Source: Marsupella aquatica
Lineage: Eukaryota; Marchantiophyta
Assembly: GCA_973895155.1 (NCBI GenBank)
Contig: OZ316895.1
Location: 16,306,001 to 16,370,000 of the forward strand
Length of the DNA stretch: 64,000 nucleotides
Direction of reading: 5' to 3'
The notes under the pieces were generated by a model, which was given only the letters and a program-made list of their open reading frames with translations, was not told the DNA's origin and searched no databases. The position numbers and the translations under genes were made by a program. Numbering within the stretch: the stretch's first letter is position 1; the number at the start of each line of letters is the position of its first letter. Positions 37,131 through 46,639 of the stretch are shown here, piece by piece.

Positions 37131-38089
37131 TGGATGTAAACTGGATGGACTGCAAGATGACAGTCTTTTGCGCACTCAAAATACATATTATAGTGATGAT
37201 TGAAGTGTGGTGAGACAACTCGGACTACAACCAATGAATTCTTGGATTCGACTCATGCATCCCTGGATGGCTCTCTCCCTCCCTGCCTGAAATTTAAGCC
37301 CAGATGGATGTCCATGTTTGCCAAAATGCTTGGATATACTTTTGCAACAAGAGAAAAACACATGACTCCAATGTTTGCCAGAATGCTTGGATATAAAGAA
37401 ACAAAATACATGAAAAGGAATGACTACTACAACCAATGAATTCTCCATGCATTCCTTCCTCCCTGCCAAGATGGACCTCCATGTTTGCCAAAATGGATAT
37501 ATTTTTGTAACCTGGATGACCTGCAACAAAACTCTCTTCTTGTGCTCACATACTACATATTACACTGATGAGTGGAATTCAGTGACATATCCGAAACTAC
37601 ATCCAATGAGTTTGCTCCATTTGATTCATGCGTCCCTCTCTCCCACCTCCCTAAAATTGAAGCCTGGTTGGACCTCCAGGTTTGCCAAAATTCTGGAAAT
37701 CAATGTACTTTTACAACCCAGATGGAGTGCAGAGAAATGGACCTACATGTTTGCCAAAATGCTCTCGTAGACTCTGGCAACTCGGATGGACTGCAGTGAA
37801 AATGTACCTCCACTTTTGCCACAATGATTGGATATATTTTTCACCCAGACCAACTGCAGCAAAACCCTCATTTGTGCTCACATAGTACACATTACACTGG
37901 TGAGTGAAATGCAGCAAGAATACTATACATCTTGTTGGATATTTGTTTACTAATGAAATTTACTAAATTAGGCTCATTAGAAAGATTACTTACTGACCCC
38001 CATGGGAAGCTCCTTCCCAAATCCCTGGAAGCACATGTTGCCACATCAGCACTATTGGTCACAAACAAGAAGGGTTCATTATACAAAAA
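37131..38089. repeat. Degenerate repeat block upstream of the copia insertion
   Basis: The phrase 'CCATGTTTGCCAAAATGCTTGGATATA' and the phrases 'AACC.GGATGGACTGCA' and 'TTGTGCTCACATA.TACA.ATTACACTG' recur several times in shuffled, diverged form. The same phrases occur on the far side of the copia element (44820-45130), so the element inserted into a pre-existing repeat of this family. Confidence 0.7.
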
Positions 38090-38094
38090 GTACC

Positions 38095-38569
38095 TGTTGA
38101 GCATAGACGACGATCGCAACGGCAAGCCCATGAACCATCCAACGCACAATAGTCGACACAAGAGATACGTGGTTCACCTCCTTGAGGCTACGTCCACGGG
38201 AACACACAAGAGAGCTTTACTGAACTCTAAGCCCGTCGGCTATACCGAGTCTCCACAGTGTAAGCTCTCCCTATCTCTCAAGTGGCTCCATAACAATGAG
38301 CCTTGGTTCTACCTCTCCAAGCACACATGCCTCTTATGATATAGTGTGCAACTTAGTTGTACCTAACCACATAGTTGTACCTAACCACATAGTTGTACCT
38401 AATCACGTAGTTGTACCTAACCACATAGTTGTACCTAATCACATAGTTGTACCTAACCACATAGTTGTACCTAATCACGTAGTTGTACCTAACCACGTAG
38501 TTGTACCAACCCACGTTGTTGTACCAACCACGTCATACCTAACCTAGACGTAAGAGTAAATACCCAACA
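38095..38569 (-). repeat. 3' LTR of the copia element
   Basis: The 475-bp LTR is preceded by target duplication GTACC. It includes ten tandem 18-bp units of type GTTGTACCTAACCACATA at about 38353-38540. The unit near 38440 reads AATCACATAG where the other LTR has AATCACGTAG, the only mismatch I find. An 83-codon opening on the plus strand that reads as repeated VVPNH(I/V) is antisense to the element and follows from the 18-bp periodicity. Confidence 0.95.
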
Positions 38570-38570
38570 A

Positions 38571-38580
38571 TCTTCCCCTT
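38571..38580 (-). other. Polypurine tract
   Basis: On the minus strand AAGGGGAAGA lies one base before the 3' LTR, the expected place for the plus-strand DNA primer of reverse transcription. Confidence 0.85.
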
Positions 38581-38760
38581 GACTCTGGTCTAGGGGAGAG
38601 TAATACTGCCAATGTATATGATCCCTCAGCGGGAAGTTCTGGACAGAAACCAAACCGGTTTCCCTCTCTAACTAGAGCAAACCAGAACTAAGCCGTAGCC
38701 TAATACATAGGAATGAGGAAGAGCATATATCAGTAATTACAATGAATGTTTAAGAAAACT

Positions 38761-41700
38761 CTACTTGTGATGCAATTGCAAAACCTGCAATACGTCACGG
38801 TGTCTAGAGAAACTCTCCAAAGGAATCACTTTGGTAAATGCGTCAGCCGGGTTGAGTTTACCATCAATCTTGACTAGCTCAAACAATTTATCAGACACAG
38901 CCTGCCTGATAAAATGGTACCTGACGTCAATGTGCTTCACTCTGCTGTCCATCACCTGGTTCACAGCAAGGTGGAGCGCACTTTGACTATCACAATGGAG
39001 CTTCACATTCCCCTGTGGCAATCCCATTTCAGTGATAAGTCTATCCAACCAAATCGCTTCCTTTGCTGCTTCCGCAGCTGCAACATACTCCGCTTCTGTA
39101 GTAGACTGAGCAATACACTTCTGCAAAGTAGACCTCCAACTTATGCATCCACCGCCAAGTGTGAACACGTATCCTGTTGTTGATCTCCTTCGGTCCAAAT
39201 CTTGTCCATAGTCAGAATCTACATAGCCAATCAATGATCTAGCATTCTTTGCATTCGCATCAAATAAAAGACCATGATCCACGGTACCCTTCAAGTACCT
39301 GATAATCCACTTCACTGCTTCCCAGTGTACCTTCCCTGGATTCGACATGTACCTGCTCACCTTGCCCATAGCCATGGCAAGATCAGGTCTAGTGCAAGTC
39401 ATCAAATACATGAGACTCCCCACTGCCTTGTCATATGGAACCTTTGACATCAACCCCTTCTCTGTGTCATCCGTAGGACAGAACGCTGATGATAACTTGA
39501 AGTGTGGAGCCAACGGGGTACTTACTGGCTTGCTATTCTCCATGTTGAACCTTGCAATTACCTTCCTCGCATAACTGCTCTGCGTCAACCATAGCTTGCC
39601 AGCCTCCAAGTCCCTAGTGATCTCCATACCCAAAATCCTCTTAGCTGGCCCTAAGTCCTTCATCTTAAACTCTGCACTAAGCAGTGCCTTGAGCTTAACA
39701 ATCTCAGACCTATCCTTGGCTGCAATTAGCATGTCATCCACATAAAGTACTAAAACAATGAACCCAAAGACAACATTCTTCACCGGTTTCAAATACACAC
39801 AAGGGTCAAATACACTTCTGTGAAAACCTTGTGACCGAATCCAATCGTCAAACCGCTTGTTCCACTGTCTTGGTGACTGCTTCAACCCATACAAGGATTT
39901 CAGCAATCTGCAAACCAATTCCTCCTGTCCTCTCTTCACAAAACCTAGCGGTTGTCTCATGAAGATCACCTCTTCCAATGTGCCATAGAGGAAAGCTGTG
40001 ACAACATCCATCTGATCTAGGAGCAGACCAAACATTACAACAAGTACACACAATAGTCGTATTGTAGAGTACTTAGCAACTGGTGAGAAGACCTCATTGT
40101 AATCCACACCTTTCTCTTGTGTGAATCCCTTTGCTACCAATCTAGCCTTGTAGACCTTCGATCCACCTCCTATGGAATTATCCTTCAGCTTGTAAATCCA
40201 CTTGCTGTCCACCACTTGCTGACCCTTAGGCAGCTTAACAAGCTCCCAAGTTTTGTTGTCCTTTAGTGACTGCATCTCTGTTTGCATTGCTGCAGTCCAC
40301 TTTTGCTTCTCCTTTGAAGCACTTGCCTCATGAAATGAAGAAGGTTCTCCTTCTTCCAAAATTAACGCATCACCCTCATCATCAGCTGTAAAATCATCCT
40401 CTTGCAGTTGAGATGAATCAACCCACTGTCCATACCTTGATGGAGCGCGTACAGTGCGACCAGATGTTCTTCTAGCCGATGACTCCGGTTGATCTGCGTG
40501 TGCTGGTACAATTTGAAGCTCAACAGCATCCACTTGCTGCTCACCAGCATCAACAAACTCCTCTGGTTCCTCTGGCACAGGAACCAGCTCCATAATTGGA
40601 GCAACTCCTTCTCTCCGGTCATGCACCTCATAACCAATCTCCCCCTCAACGAGATCCGGGATAGGAGATTTTCTTTTGTCAGTACGGGAGACCTGAGTAT
40701 TCTCCCCCTCCTTCAATAATCTGGATTCATTGAAGGAAACATCCCTACTGACAACGAGCTTACAGGCAATAGGATCCCATAGCCTATAGGCTTTCACACC
40801 ACTCTGGTACCCAAGAAAAACACATTTCCTGGAGGTAGGATCCAACTTGGTCCTATTCTGCTTTGGTGTGAGAGCATATGCATCACTTCCAAAAATTACC
40901 AAGCCATGATAGTCTGCTTGCCGCTTATAGCGCATCTCAAACGGCGTTTTGAAATTGATAGCACTAGAAGGAGCAAGATTTACCAAATAAGCTGCGGTAT
41001 TGACAGCTTCTGCCCAAAATTCTTGTGGTAAACCTGATTGGCTCAACATACTCCGTGACCGCTCCAACAGTGTCCGATTGAGCCTCTCAGCGACACCATT
41101 CTGCTGCGGAGTATAAACTGTGGTGAGATGGCGAGTTATCCCCTGTTCTGAACAGTACTCTTCAAATTCCATTGAAGTGTACTCCCCGCCGTTGTCTGAC
41201 CTCAAACTCTTCACCCTTGTATCCAAACACTTGATCGTGTTTCCAGTCTGATTCTCCACCTGGGCCTTCCATTTCTTAAAAATGGACAAGACATCAGACT
41301 TATGCGTCATGAAATAAATCCACACAAATCTTGAGTAATCATCAATAAATGATACATAGTACAACTTTCCAGAGTGTGAGGGAGTCGGGGATGGACCCCA
41401 CACGTCACTATGTATGTACTCAAGAACCGCTTTGGAACGATGAGTTCCAACACCAAAAGCACGACGATGCTGCTTTCCAAGAATGCAATGCTCACAAAAC
41501 TCTAATTTACAAGATTGCAAATCAGAAATGAGTCCATTCTTCCGTAAGATAGCCAAACCCTTCTCACTCATGTGGCCTAGCCGTGAATGCCACAGTTGAG
41601 TCATCTCCTCGTGAGACTTGGTTACATTGGCCTCTCCACATACAGTATTGCCCTGTAACACATACAAATTCTTTTGTCTACTTCCCTTCAAAATCACTGT

Positions 41701-41988
41701 CTCTCCCGACCTGACTTGAAGTTCACCATCAATAACGCTCCATTGATGACCATTTGAATCCAACACACCGAGTGAAATCAAATTCTTACGCATGCCAGGT
41801 ACATACCTGACTCCGGACACTGTGCGCACAGCGCCATCAAACATTTGAATCTTCACAAACCCAATTCCCTCAATTTGATAGGAGTGATCATTTCCCATCA
41901 GAACTGAACCGTTTGAAATAGAGTAAGAACTGAAAAACTCACGAATGTAACAAATATGAAAAGAGCAAGCACAATCAAGAATCCACAC
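38761..41988 (-). CDS. Copia pol polyprotein (PR-IN-RT-RH)
   Basis: A 1,075-codon frame on the minus strand encodes all copia enzymes in order. The protease motif is near residue 5 (LDCACSFH; many relatives have Ser where this has the first Cys). The integrase zinc-binding HHCC is H134, H139, C165, C168, and its catalytic triad is D195, D265, E301 with 35 residues between the last two. Reverse transcriptase has D661 and the YVDD box at 749-752. RNase H follows near the C-terminus with 'STTEAEYVA' and 'CDSQSA' blocks. No stop or frameshift interrupts the frame. There is no ATG at its beginning: the frame continues upstream in phase for 15 codons to the TGA that ends gag, so pol is normally part of a gag-pol product. 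As written it can be made only by stop readthrough or from a copy lacking the TGA. Confidence 0.95.
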   Translation of the reverse strand: MWILDCACSFHICYIREFFSSYSISNGSVLMGNDHSYQIEGIGFVKIQMFDGAVRTVSGVRYVPGMRKNLISLGVLDSNGHQWSVIDGELQVRSGETVILKGSRQKNLYVLQGNTVCGEANVTKSHEEMTQLWHSRLGHMSEKGLAILRKNGLISDLQSCKLEFCEHCILGKQHRRAFGVGTHRSKAVLEYIHSDVWGPSPTPSHSGKLYYVSFIDDYSRFVWIYFMTHKSDVLSIFKKWKAQVENQTGNTIKCLDTRVKSLRSDNGGEYTSMEFEEYCSEQGITRHLTTVYTPQQNGVAERLNRTLLERSRSMLSQSGLPQEFWAEAVNTAAYLVNLAPSSAINFKTPFEMRYKRQADYHGLVIFGSDAYALTPKQNRTKLDPTSRKCVFLGYQSGVKAYRLWDPIACKLVVSRDVSFNESRLLKEGENTQVSRTDKRKSPIPDLVEGEIGYEVHDRREGVAPIMELVPVPEEPEEFVDAGEQQVDAVELQIVPAHADQPESSARRTSGRTVRAPSRYGQWVDSSQLQEDDFTADDEGDALILEEGEPSSFHEASASKEKQKWTAAMQTEMQSLKDNKTWELVKLPKGQQVVDSKWIYKLKDNSIGGGSKVYKARLVAKGFTQEKGVDYNEVFSPVAKYSTIRLLCVLVVMFGLLLDQMDVVTAFLYGTLEEVIFMRQPLGFVKRGQEELVCRLLKSLYGLKQSPRQWNKRFDDWIRSQGFHRSVFDPCVYLKPVKNVVFGFIVLVLYVDDMLIAAKDRSEIVKLKALLSAEFKMKDLGPAKRILGMEITRDLEAGKLWLTQSSYARKVIARFNMENSKPVSTPLAPHFKLSSAFCPTDDTEKGLMSKVPYDKAVGSLMYLMTCTRPDLAMAMGKVSRYMSNPGKVHWEAVKWIIRYLKGTVDHGLLFDANAKNARSLIGYVDSDYGQDLDRRRSTTGYVFTLGGGCISWRSTLQKCIAQSTTEAEYVAAAEAAKEAIWLDRLITEMGLPQGNVKLHCDSQSALHLAVNQVMDSRVKHIDVRYHFIRQAVSDKLFELVKIDGKLNPADAFTKVIPLESFSRHRDVLQVLQLHHK

Positions 41989-42033
41989 ATCATCTGCTCT
42001 CCTAGATGACGTGCACAGGGCATACCCCCGGCT

Positions 42034-43068
42034 TCATAAAACATACTCATTATTGAGTAAATCAGCTTCTCCATCAGCCCTAGCCACATTTGCCGATGAA
42101 GTTTCCGCTGCCTTTCCCTTACAGTCTCGCTTGAAGTGTCCAACTTGGTTGCACTTCCAACATGTCACCTGCCTCCTCTGAGGGGATTTACCCTTGGACT
42201 TAGATCTGGATTTAGATCTAAACTGGGTTCTACGGTCCCCAGTTGGTCGCTGCATACTCCTCCCACGGTTAACATTGAGGGCAGCACCAGATGATGAAGG
42301 CTGTGATGTGATGTGCATCTTCTGCTGAAGATCATCACTAAGCAGAGAACTTACCACGTCATTGTATGAAATGGTATCCCTATCACGATGCAACAACACT
42401 CGTGATAGGGACTGGTAAGATGGAGGTAATGAACTAAGAAGCTGCAGAGCCTTCGTCTCATCATTCAAAGTCTCCCCAAGGTTTTCCAAGTCAACGACCA
42501 TGTCGTTGAAAGCATCCACATGGTCTTGCAACTTCGTACCAGATTCCTTCATCCTGAAACTCATCAGTTTGTAGGAAGTGTAGAGCCGGTTCGACAACTC
42601 CTTGCGGTGATACTTGCTCTGCAATTCCGCAAATAAGGACATGCAATCCTTATGTGCACCCAACTGCTTGATGATGGGAGGCATGAGATAGAGTGTAACA
42701 CACCACACTCCCTGCTCCTGCATGCGGTCCCATTGTTTCTCATCAACATCGTCTTCACGAGGGCTCAGCAGTTGGCCCATCCCTGACGCATAAAGCACTC
42801 CCTTCACCTGCTTCTCCCATAGCAAGTAGTCAGAGCGCCCATCATACTTTGTCACTTCATACTTGCGTCCCCCAAGCTTGAAAGTCCCCATCTTCTTCTT
42901 TACCGTGAGCTCCGGTAGTAGTACTGCTTCCTCCACCACACGCCGCACCGGTGATGGTATCGGTGTCACGTGCTCTTCCTCCTGCTCCTCTCTCTGCCCC
43001 TGAAACCTCCGCGGTGACCCTCGTGCTTCAAGTTCCACGTCTTCGAAAAACTCCTCCGAATCACTCAT
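42034..43068 (-). CDS. Copia gag (capsid/nucleocapsid)
   Basis: The 344-residue Gag starts at ATG 43068. After an acidic N-terminus it has the helical capsid region typical of plant copia Gag (DUF4219/UBN2 type, including YLLWEKQVKGVL and LLSSLPPSYQSL), an Arg/Ser-rich basic stretch (residues 279-300) and a CX2CX4HX4C zinc knuckle at C303, C306, H311, C316. It ends with TGA at 42036-42034. The pol frame is the same reading frame, 15 codons downstream. Gag packages the element RNA into virus-like particles. Confidence 0.93.
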   Translation of the reverse strand: MSDSEEFFEDVELEARGSPRRFQGQREEQEEEHVTPIPSPVRRVVEEAVLLPELTVKKKMGTFKLGGRKYEVTKYDGRSDYLLWEKQVKGVLYASGMGQLLSPREDDVDEKQWDRMQEQGVWCVTLYLMPPIIKQLGAHKDCMSLFAELQSKYHRKELSNRLYTSYKLMSFRMKESGTKLQDHVDAFNDMVVDLENLGETLNDETKALQLLSSLPPSYQSLSRVLLHRDRDTISYNDVVSSLLSDDLQQKMHITSQPSSSGAALNVNRGRSMQRPTGDRRTQFRSKSRSKSKGKSPQRRQVTCWKCNQVGHFKRDCKGKAAETSSANVARADGEADLLNNEYVL

Positions 43069-43760
43069 ATGAGAAAGTCACAAAAAATGTTGTTTTTCAC
43101 AACTTCTCAAAAAACTCGAAACTCAACACCGCCGCGTAGCCCACAAAGCTAGGAGTCCAATACTGAAAACCAAAATCAAAATCGAAATTTGACGGAAAAG
43201 TTATTCAAATTTCGGTCGAGGTGGGTAAAACCTTGGGAAACTCCCCCGTTTTGACCACCTCAGGGAATAACCGAAATACCAAGTACAACCCGTTGTCGGA
43301 ATTGCGATGTGATTGGTGCGCTGCATTGCCAACTTCAATGGCTACGACCTCACTTGTCAACAACGAATGTTGATCAATTGCACTTGGTGCCGTCACCAAG
43401 TCCAACAAGGTAATTGATTTTGCTTAGCCTTCCTCTTTGCATCAAAGAGCCAATCCCGGACTCAAAAACAATCGTCTTGCCTCAATCTCTCCGTTGAGTC
43501 AAAACACTTGACGCTTCTCCCTCCGAGTCGATTGCCAACTTTCTTCACAAAATCCAGAACGACGAAAACTTAGATCTCTCTGCACCACGAGCTCCGTTCA
43601 ACGATTTCTTCACACCGTTAGAAAGCTCTTGCCCTGATCTATCCGTTGAGCCCATAAACTCCAAGTTCCATGCGATGGAACTCTGGAAAATCCACCAACA
43701 CTCAACGCTGGAAAAACCGTCATGAAATCCCGTCACGAACACACGTCACCTCCCAAGCAT
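43069..43760 (-). other. Copia 5' leader
   Basis: About 700 bp between the primer-binding site and the gag ATG, with no long open frame. This is the expected place for packaging and dimerisation signals, but I cannot identify any. Confidence 0.6.
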
Positions 43761-43772
43761 GCTCTGATACCA
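43761..43772 (-). other. Primer-binding site, tRNA-Met(i)
   Basis: The minus strand reads TGGTATCAGAGC two bases after the 5' LTR end. This matches the complement of the 3' end of plant initiator tRNA-Met for 12 bases, the usual copia primer. Confidence 0.9.
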
Positions 43773-43774
43773 AT

Positions 43775-44249
43775 TGTTGAGCATAGACGACGATCGCAAC
43801 GGCAAGCCCATGAACCATCCAACGCACAATAGTCGACACAAGAGATACGTGGTTCACCTCCTTGAGGCTACGTCCACGGGAACACACAAGAGAGCTTTAC
43901 TGAACTCTAAGCCCGTCGGCTATACCGAGTCTCCACAGTGTAAGCTCTCCCTATCTCTCAAGTGGCTCCATAACAATGAGCCTTGGTTCTACCTCTCCAA
44001 GCACACATGCCTCTTATGATATAGTGTGCAACTTAGTTGTACCTAACCACATAGTTGTACCTAACCACATAGTTGTACCTAATCACGTAGTTGTACCTAA
44101 CCACATAGTTGTACCTAATCACGTAGTTGTACCTAACCACATAGTTGTACCTAATCACGTAGTTGTACCTAACCACGTAGTTGTACCAACCCACGTTGTT
44201 GTACCAACCACGTCATACCTAACCTAGACGTAAGAGTAAATACCCAACA
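43775..44249 (-). repeat. 5' LTR of the copia element
   Basis: The 475-bp LTR is followed by target duplication GTACC. It has ten 18-bp units, as in the 3' LTR, and should carry the element promoter. It is identical to the 3' LTR by eye except for one base in the repeat tract. Confidence 0.95.
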
Positions 44250-44254
44250 GTACC

Positions 44255-45130
44255 AAACAAGACTATGTGTGTTTGAGCTAGACAAGTTAAAAAAACAGTT
44301 AGGCCTTGTAATTGTACAAACAATGAAAAACTAAAAAGTAACTCTTCAAATAAACAAAGAAAGTAGTGAAAAGAAAATAACCTTTGGATGGATTGTGATT
44401 GATATATCAGTGTTTTCCAGTAGATTGTATGAGTTTTCTATTTAATTATCAATTTTTGGAATAACCATGGGTAGAAAGAAACGCTTCATATACTATAACA
44501 TTTACCAAGGTAATGTCAAAAACCCTTCGACTACTATGGACAAAAGAACACCAAGGGAACATAAGGAACACTTCAACTACTATGGACAAAAGAATACCCG
44601 GGAGAATACCAAAGGAATGTAAGAAACCCTTCGGCTTCTATAACACATTTTGCATGGCCTCTATGGACATAGGAGTACCAAGGGAACTTTGTGCATGGAC
44701 TACTACCATGAAAATCTACTCTTTTTTCCCTCATCTCCATATTCAAAGCTATTCCAGTCTGCAATTTTTCATGTGCTCTAACTTAATTTTTGAATAACAT
44801 CAAACTTAAATAACCAAGGGGTCCTCAAACTAATTTAACCCATTGCCCTCTGTCCCTTGGAATTGAAACCCAGGTGGACCTCACTTTTGCCAAAATGCTT
44901 GGATGTACTTTTGTAACCTGGATGGACTACAGCAAAACCCTCTCTTGTGCTCACATAGTCTCTATTTACGGACCCCCATGTGAAGCTCCTTCCAAAATCT
45001 CTAGCACCACGTTGAGCCACATCATCAGGTCCCATCACAATCAGGAATGATGTTTTCAACAAGAAACAAACACAACTGTTTGTGTTTGATGCAAGGCAAG
45101 GAAAAACAGTTATATCCAATAATGGTGAAA
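44255..45130. repeat. Degenerate repeats downstream of the copia insertion
   Basis: The stretch 44820-45000 repeats phrases of the block at 37131-38089 (TTTTGCCAAAATGCTTGGATGTA, GGATGGACTACAGCAAAACCCTCT, TTGTGCTCACATAGT, CCCCCATG.GAAGCTCCTTCC). 44500-44640 contains two copies of a 'CTACTATGGACAAAAGAA' phrase. No coding capacity is visible. Confidence 0.65.
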
Positions 45131-45582
45131 AGATCAAAATAGAAAAATGAAAATTTTAGAACAACAAACAATTGGGTAAAACAAATTTACCATTTTGATG
45201 TGTTGTCAGTGATATATCAGTGTCTACATCAAAAAAATTAGTTTGTTTAAAGTTTTGAAAAAACAAACTGATCTACAACTATAATAAGGGATATCGACTT
45301 TTTTTGTCCTTTGTCCCAATACAAACAAATGTTTGGGCGAGAAACATCCACAACTGTTGGATTTTATTGGCTATTTTCCCTTATCATTGATGAAAGAAAG
45401 GGGCACCCCTGGTGCATATGTGCTTCCCCACACTGCCCCATAAATGCCCTGGCCCAACTCCCTATGGACCGACCCTCCTTGCACTGAGCAACGGACGGAC
45501 ATAGGGCTCGTAGAAATATAATTAGTTAGAACCCCTTAGGCTCCACAGTGTAACACAAAATAATCAATCTCAATCAATCTCT

Positions 45583-46285
45583 TAGTACATGATAAAATCT
45601 GTCAATGTTAGATTTATTAGAAAGCTAGAGAAATTTAGAAACTCATTGCCTCTTTAGCACTTGATATAATCTCCCAATGTCATACTCATTGGAAAGGTAT
45701 TGAAAATTAGACTCTCATAATCTCTTTAATATATATTTTTCAAAATCTGTCAATGTTAGGTTCATTGGAAAGCTAGAAAAATTTATAGACTCTTGATCTT
45801 TTTGGTATTTGGCAAAAACTCCCAATGTCAAACATTAGAAAGCTCGAGAGTTTCAAAAGCTCATGATCTCTTAGTACTTGATAAAATTTGACATAAATGT
45901 TTTCGATGTTGGACTCAATGATAGACAGCTAGAAAAATTCATGAACTCGTGATATTTTTAGGATGTGACAAAATTTCTTAATGTCACACTTGAGAGAGAA
46001 AAATTCAAAAAACTCATCTAGTACTTGACAAAATTTGTCAACGTGAGGCTCATTGGAAACCTAAAATTTTTGATAACCTCATGATCTTCTTGGTACCAGA
46101 CAAAATCTACCAATGTGATGCTCATTTGACACCCAGAGAAATTAAGAAAATCAAGATCTTGTTTCTCACTCATATCTCAACGAAACATCTTGTGCTAAAT
46201 ACTTAAAAGCATTTTAGAAAATTGGAACATTGCAAATGAGTCGAACATTGGCAGATTTTGTCATTACTAACGAGATCATGAGCCC
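45583..46285. repeat. AT-rich tandem array, about 75 bp, with an inverted unit
   Basis: Eight strongly diverged units begin near 45583, 45660, 45731, 45808, 45876, 45964, 46025 and 46097. Each carries '(T/G)A(T/C)(A)AAAT(C/T)TG(T)CAATGT' then 'TCATTGGAAAGCTAGA' then 'CTCATGATCTCTT'. A further unit at about 46246-46285 is in inverted orientation (AACATTGGCAGATTTTGTCA ... ATCATGAGC). Confidence 0.7.
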
Positions 46286-46639
46286 TCAACACATTTGGTT
46301 ACCATAAGTTTTAGAAATGGGTTGAGGGCCATTTGGACTCAAACTTCCAAGTTACCTACAATAACATGTTCGGAGCACTAAGAAAAGTGGAGTTGACGCT
46401 CCCATATTGGAATCGGGATTGGAATGTTTGGGTTGGGTTCATAATTAAACAATGATGTGGAGACAAGTAGAAGATATACAACCCAAGTTTGAAGTTGATA
46501 TAGGCCCTAGCTTCACTGATCATGAAGGTGCAAGCAATTCAAAAGTAGGAGTGCGGCAGGATGAGCACTAGTATAGAGATCCAAATTCATTCATTTTCCA
46601 AGTTGCTTCAAGATCCTACATGCTTGTTCACATAAATTG

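Larger units (their letters stand above)
38095..44249 (-). mobile_element. Full-length Ty1/copia LTR retrotransposon
   Basis: The 6,155-bp element is bounded by 475-bp LTRs that begin TG and end CA, and flanked by the 5-bp target duplication GTACC (38090-38094 and 44250-44254). It is transcribed leftward. Order on the minus strand: 5' LTR (44249-43775), primer-binding site matching initiator tRNA-Met, a leader of about 700 bp, gag (43068-42034), pol (41988-38761), polypurine tract, 3' LTR (38569-38095). Pol order is protease, integrase, reverse transcriptase, RNase H, which defines Ty1/copia. Comparing the two LTRs by eye I find one difference in 475 bp, inside the 18-bp repeat tract, so insertion was recent. 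The only coding defect seen is one in-frame TGA between gag and pol. Its lineage within copia was not assigned. Confidence 0.97.

Noticed and set aside
36716-37234. 172- and 140-codon minus-strand frames of repeating residues
   Set aside because: They are translations of the 81-bp minisatellite. Both strands are open because the period is a multiple of three; there is no gene-like context.
38350-38540. Regular short repeats considered as a CRISPR-like array
   Set aside because: The units are contiguous 18-mers without spacers, inside a retrotransposon LTR of a eukaryote.
38296-38547. 83-codon frame of VVPNH repeats, possible repeat protein
   Set aside because: It lies in the LTR, antisense to the element, and is a by-product of the 18-bp VNTR. 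The identical frame recurs in the other LTR.
39347-41531. Several plus-strand frames opposite pol
   Set aside because: Shadows of the pol coding sequence; the minus strand carries all catalytic motifs.
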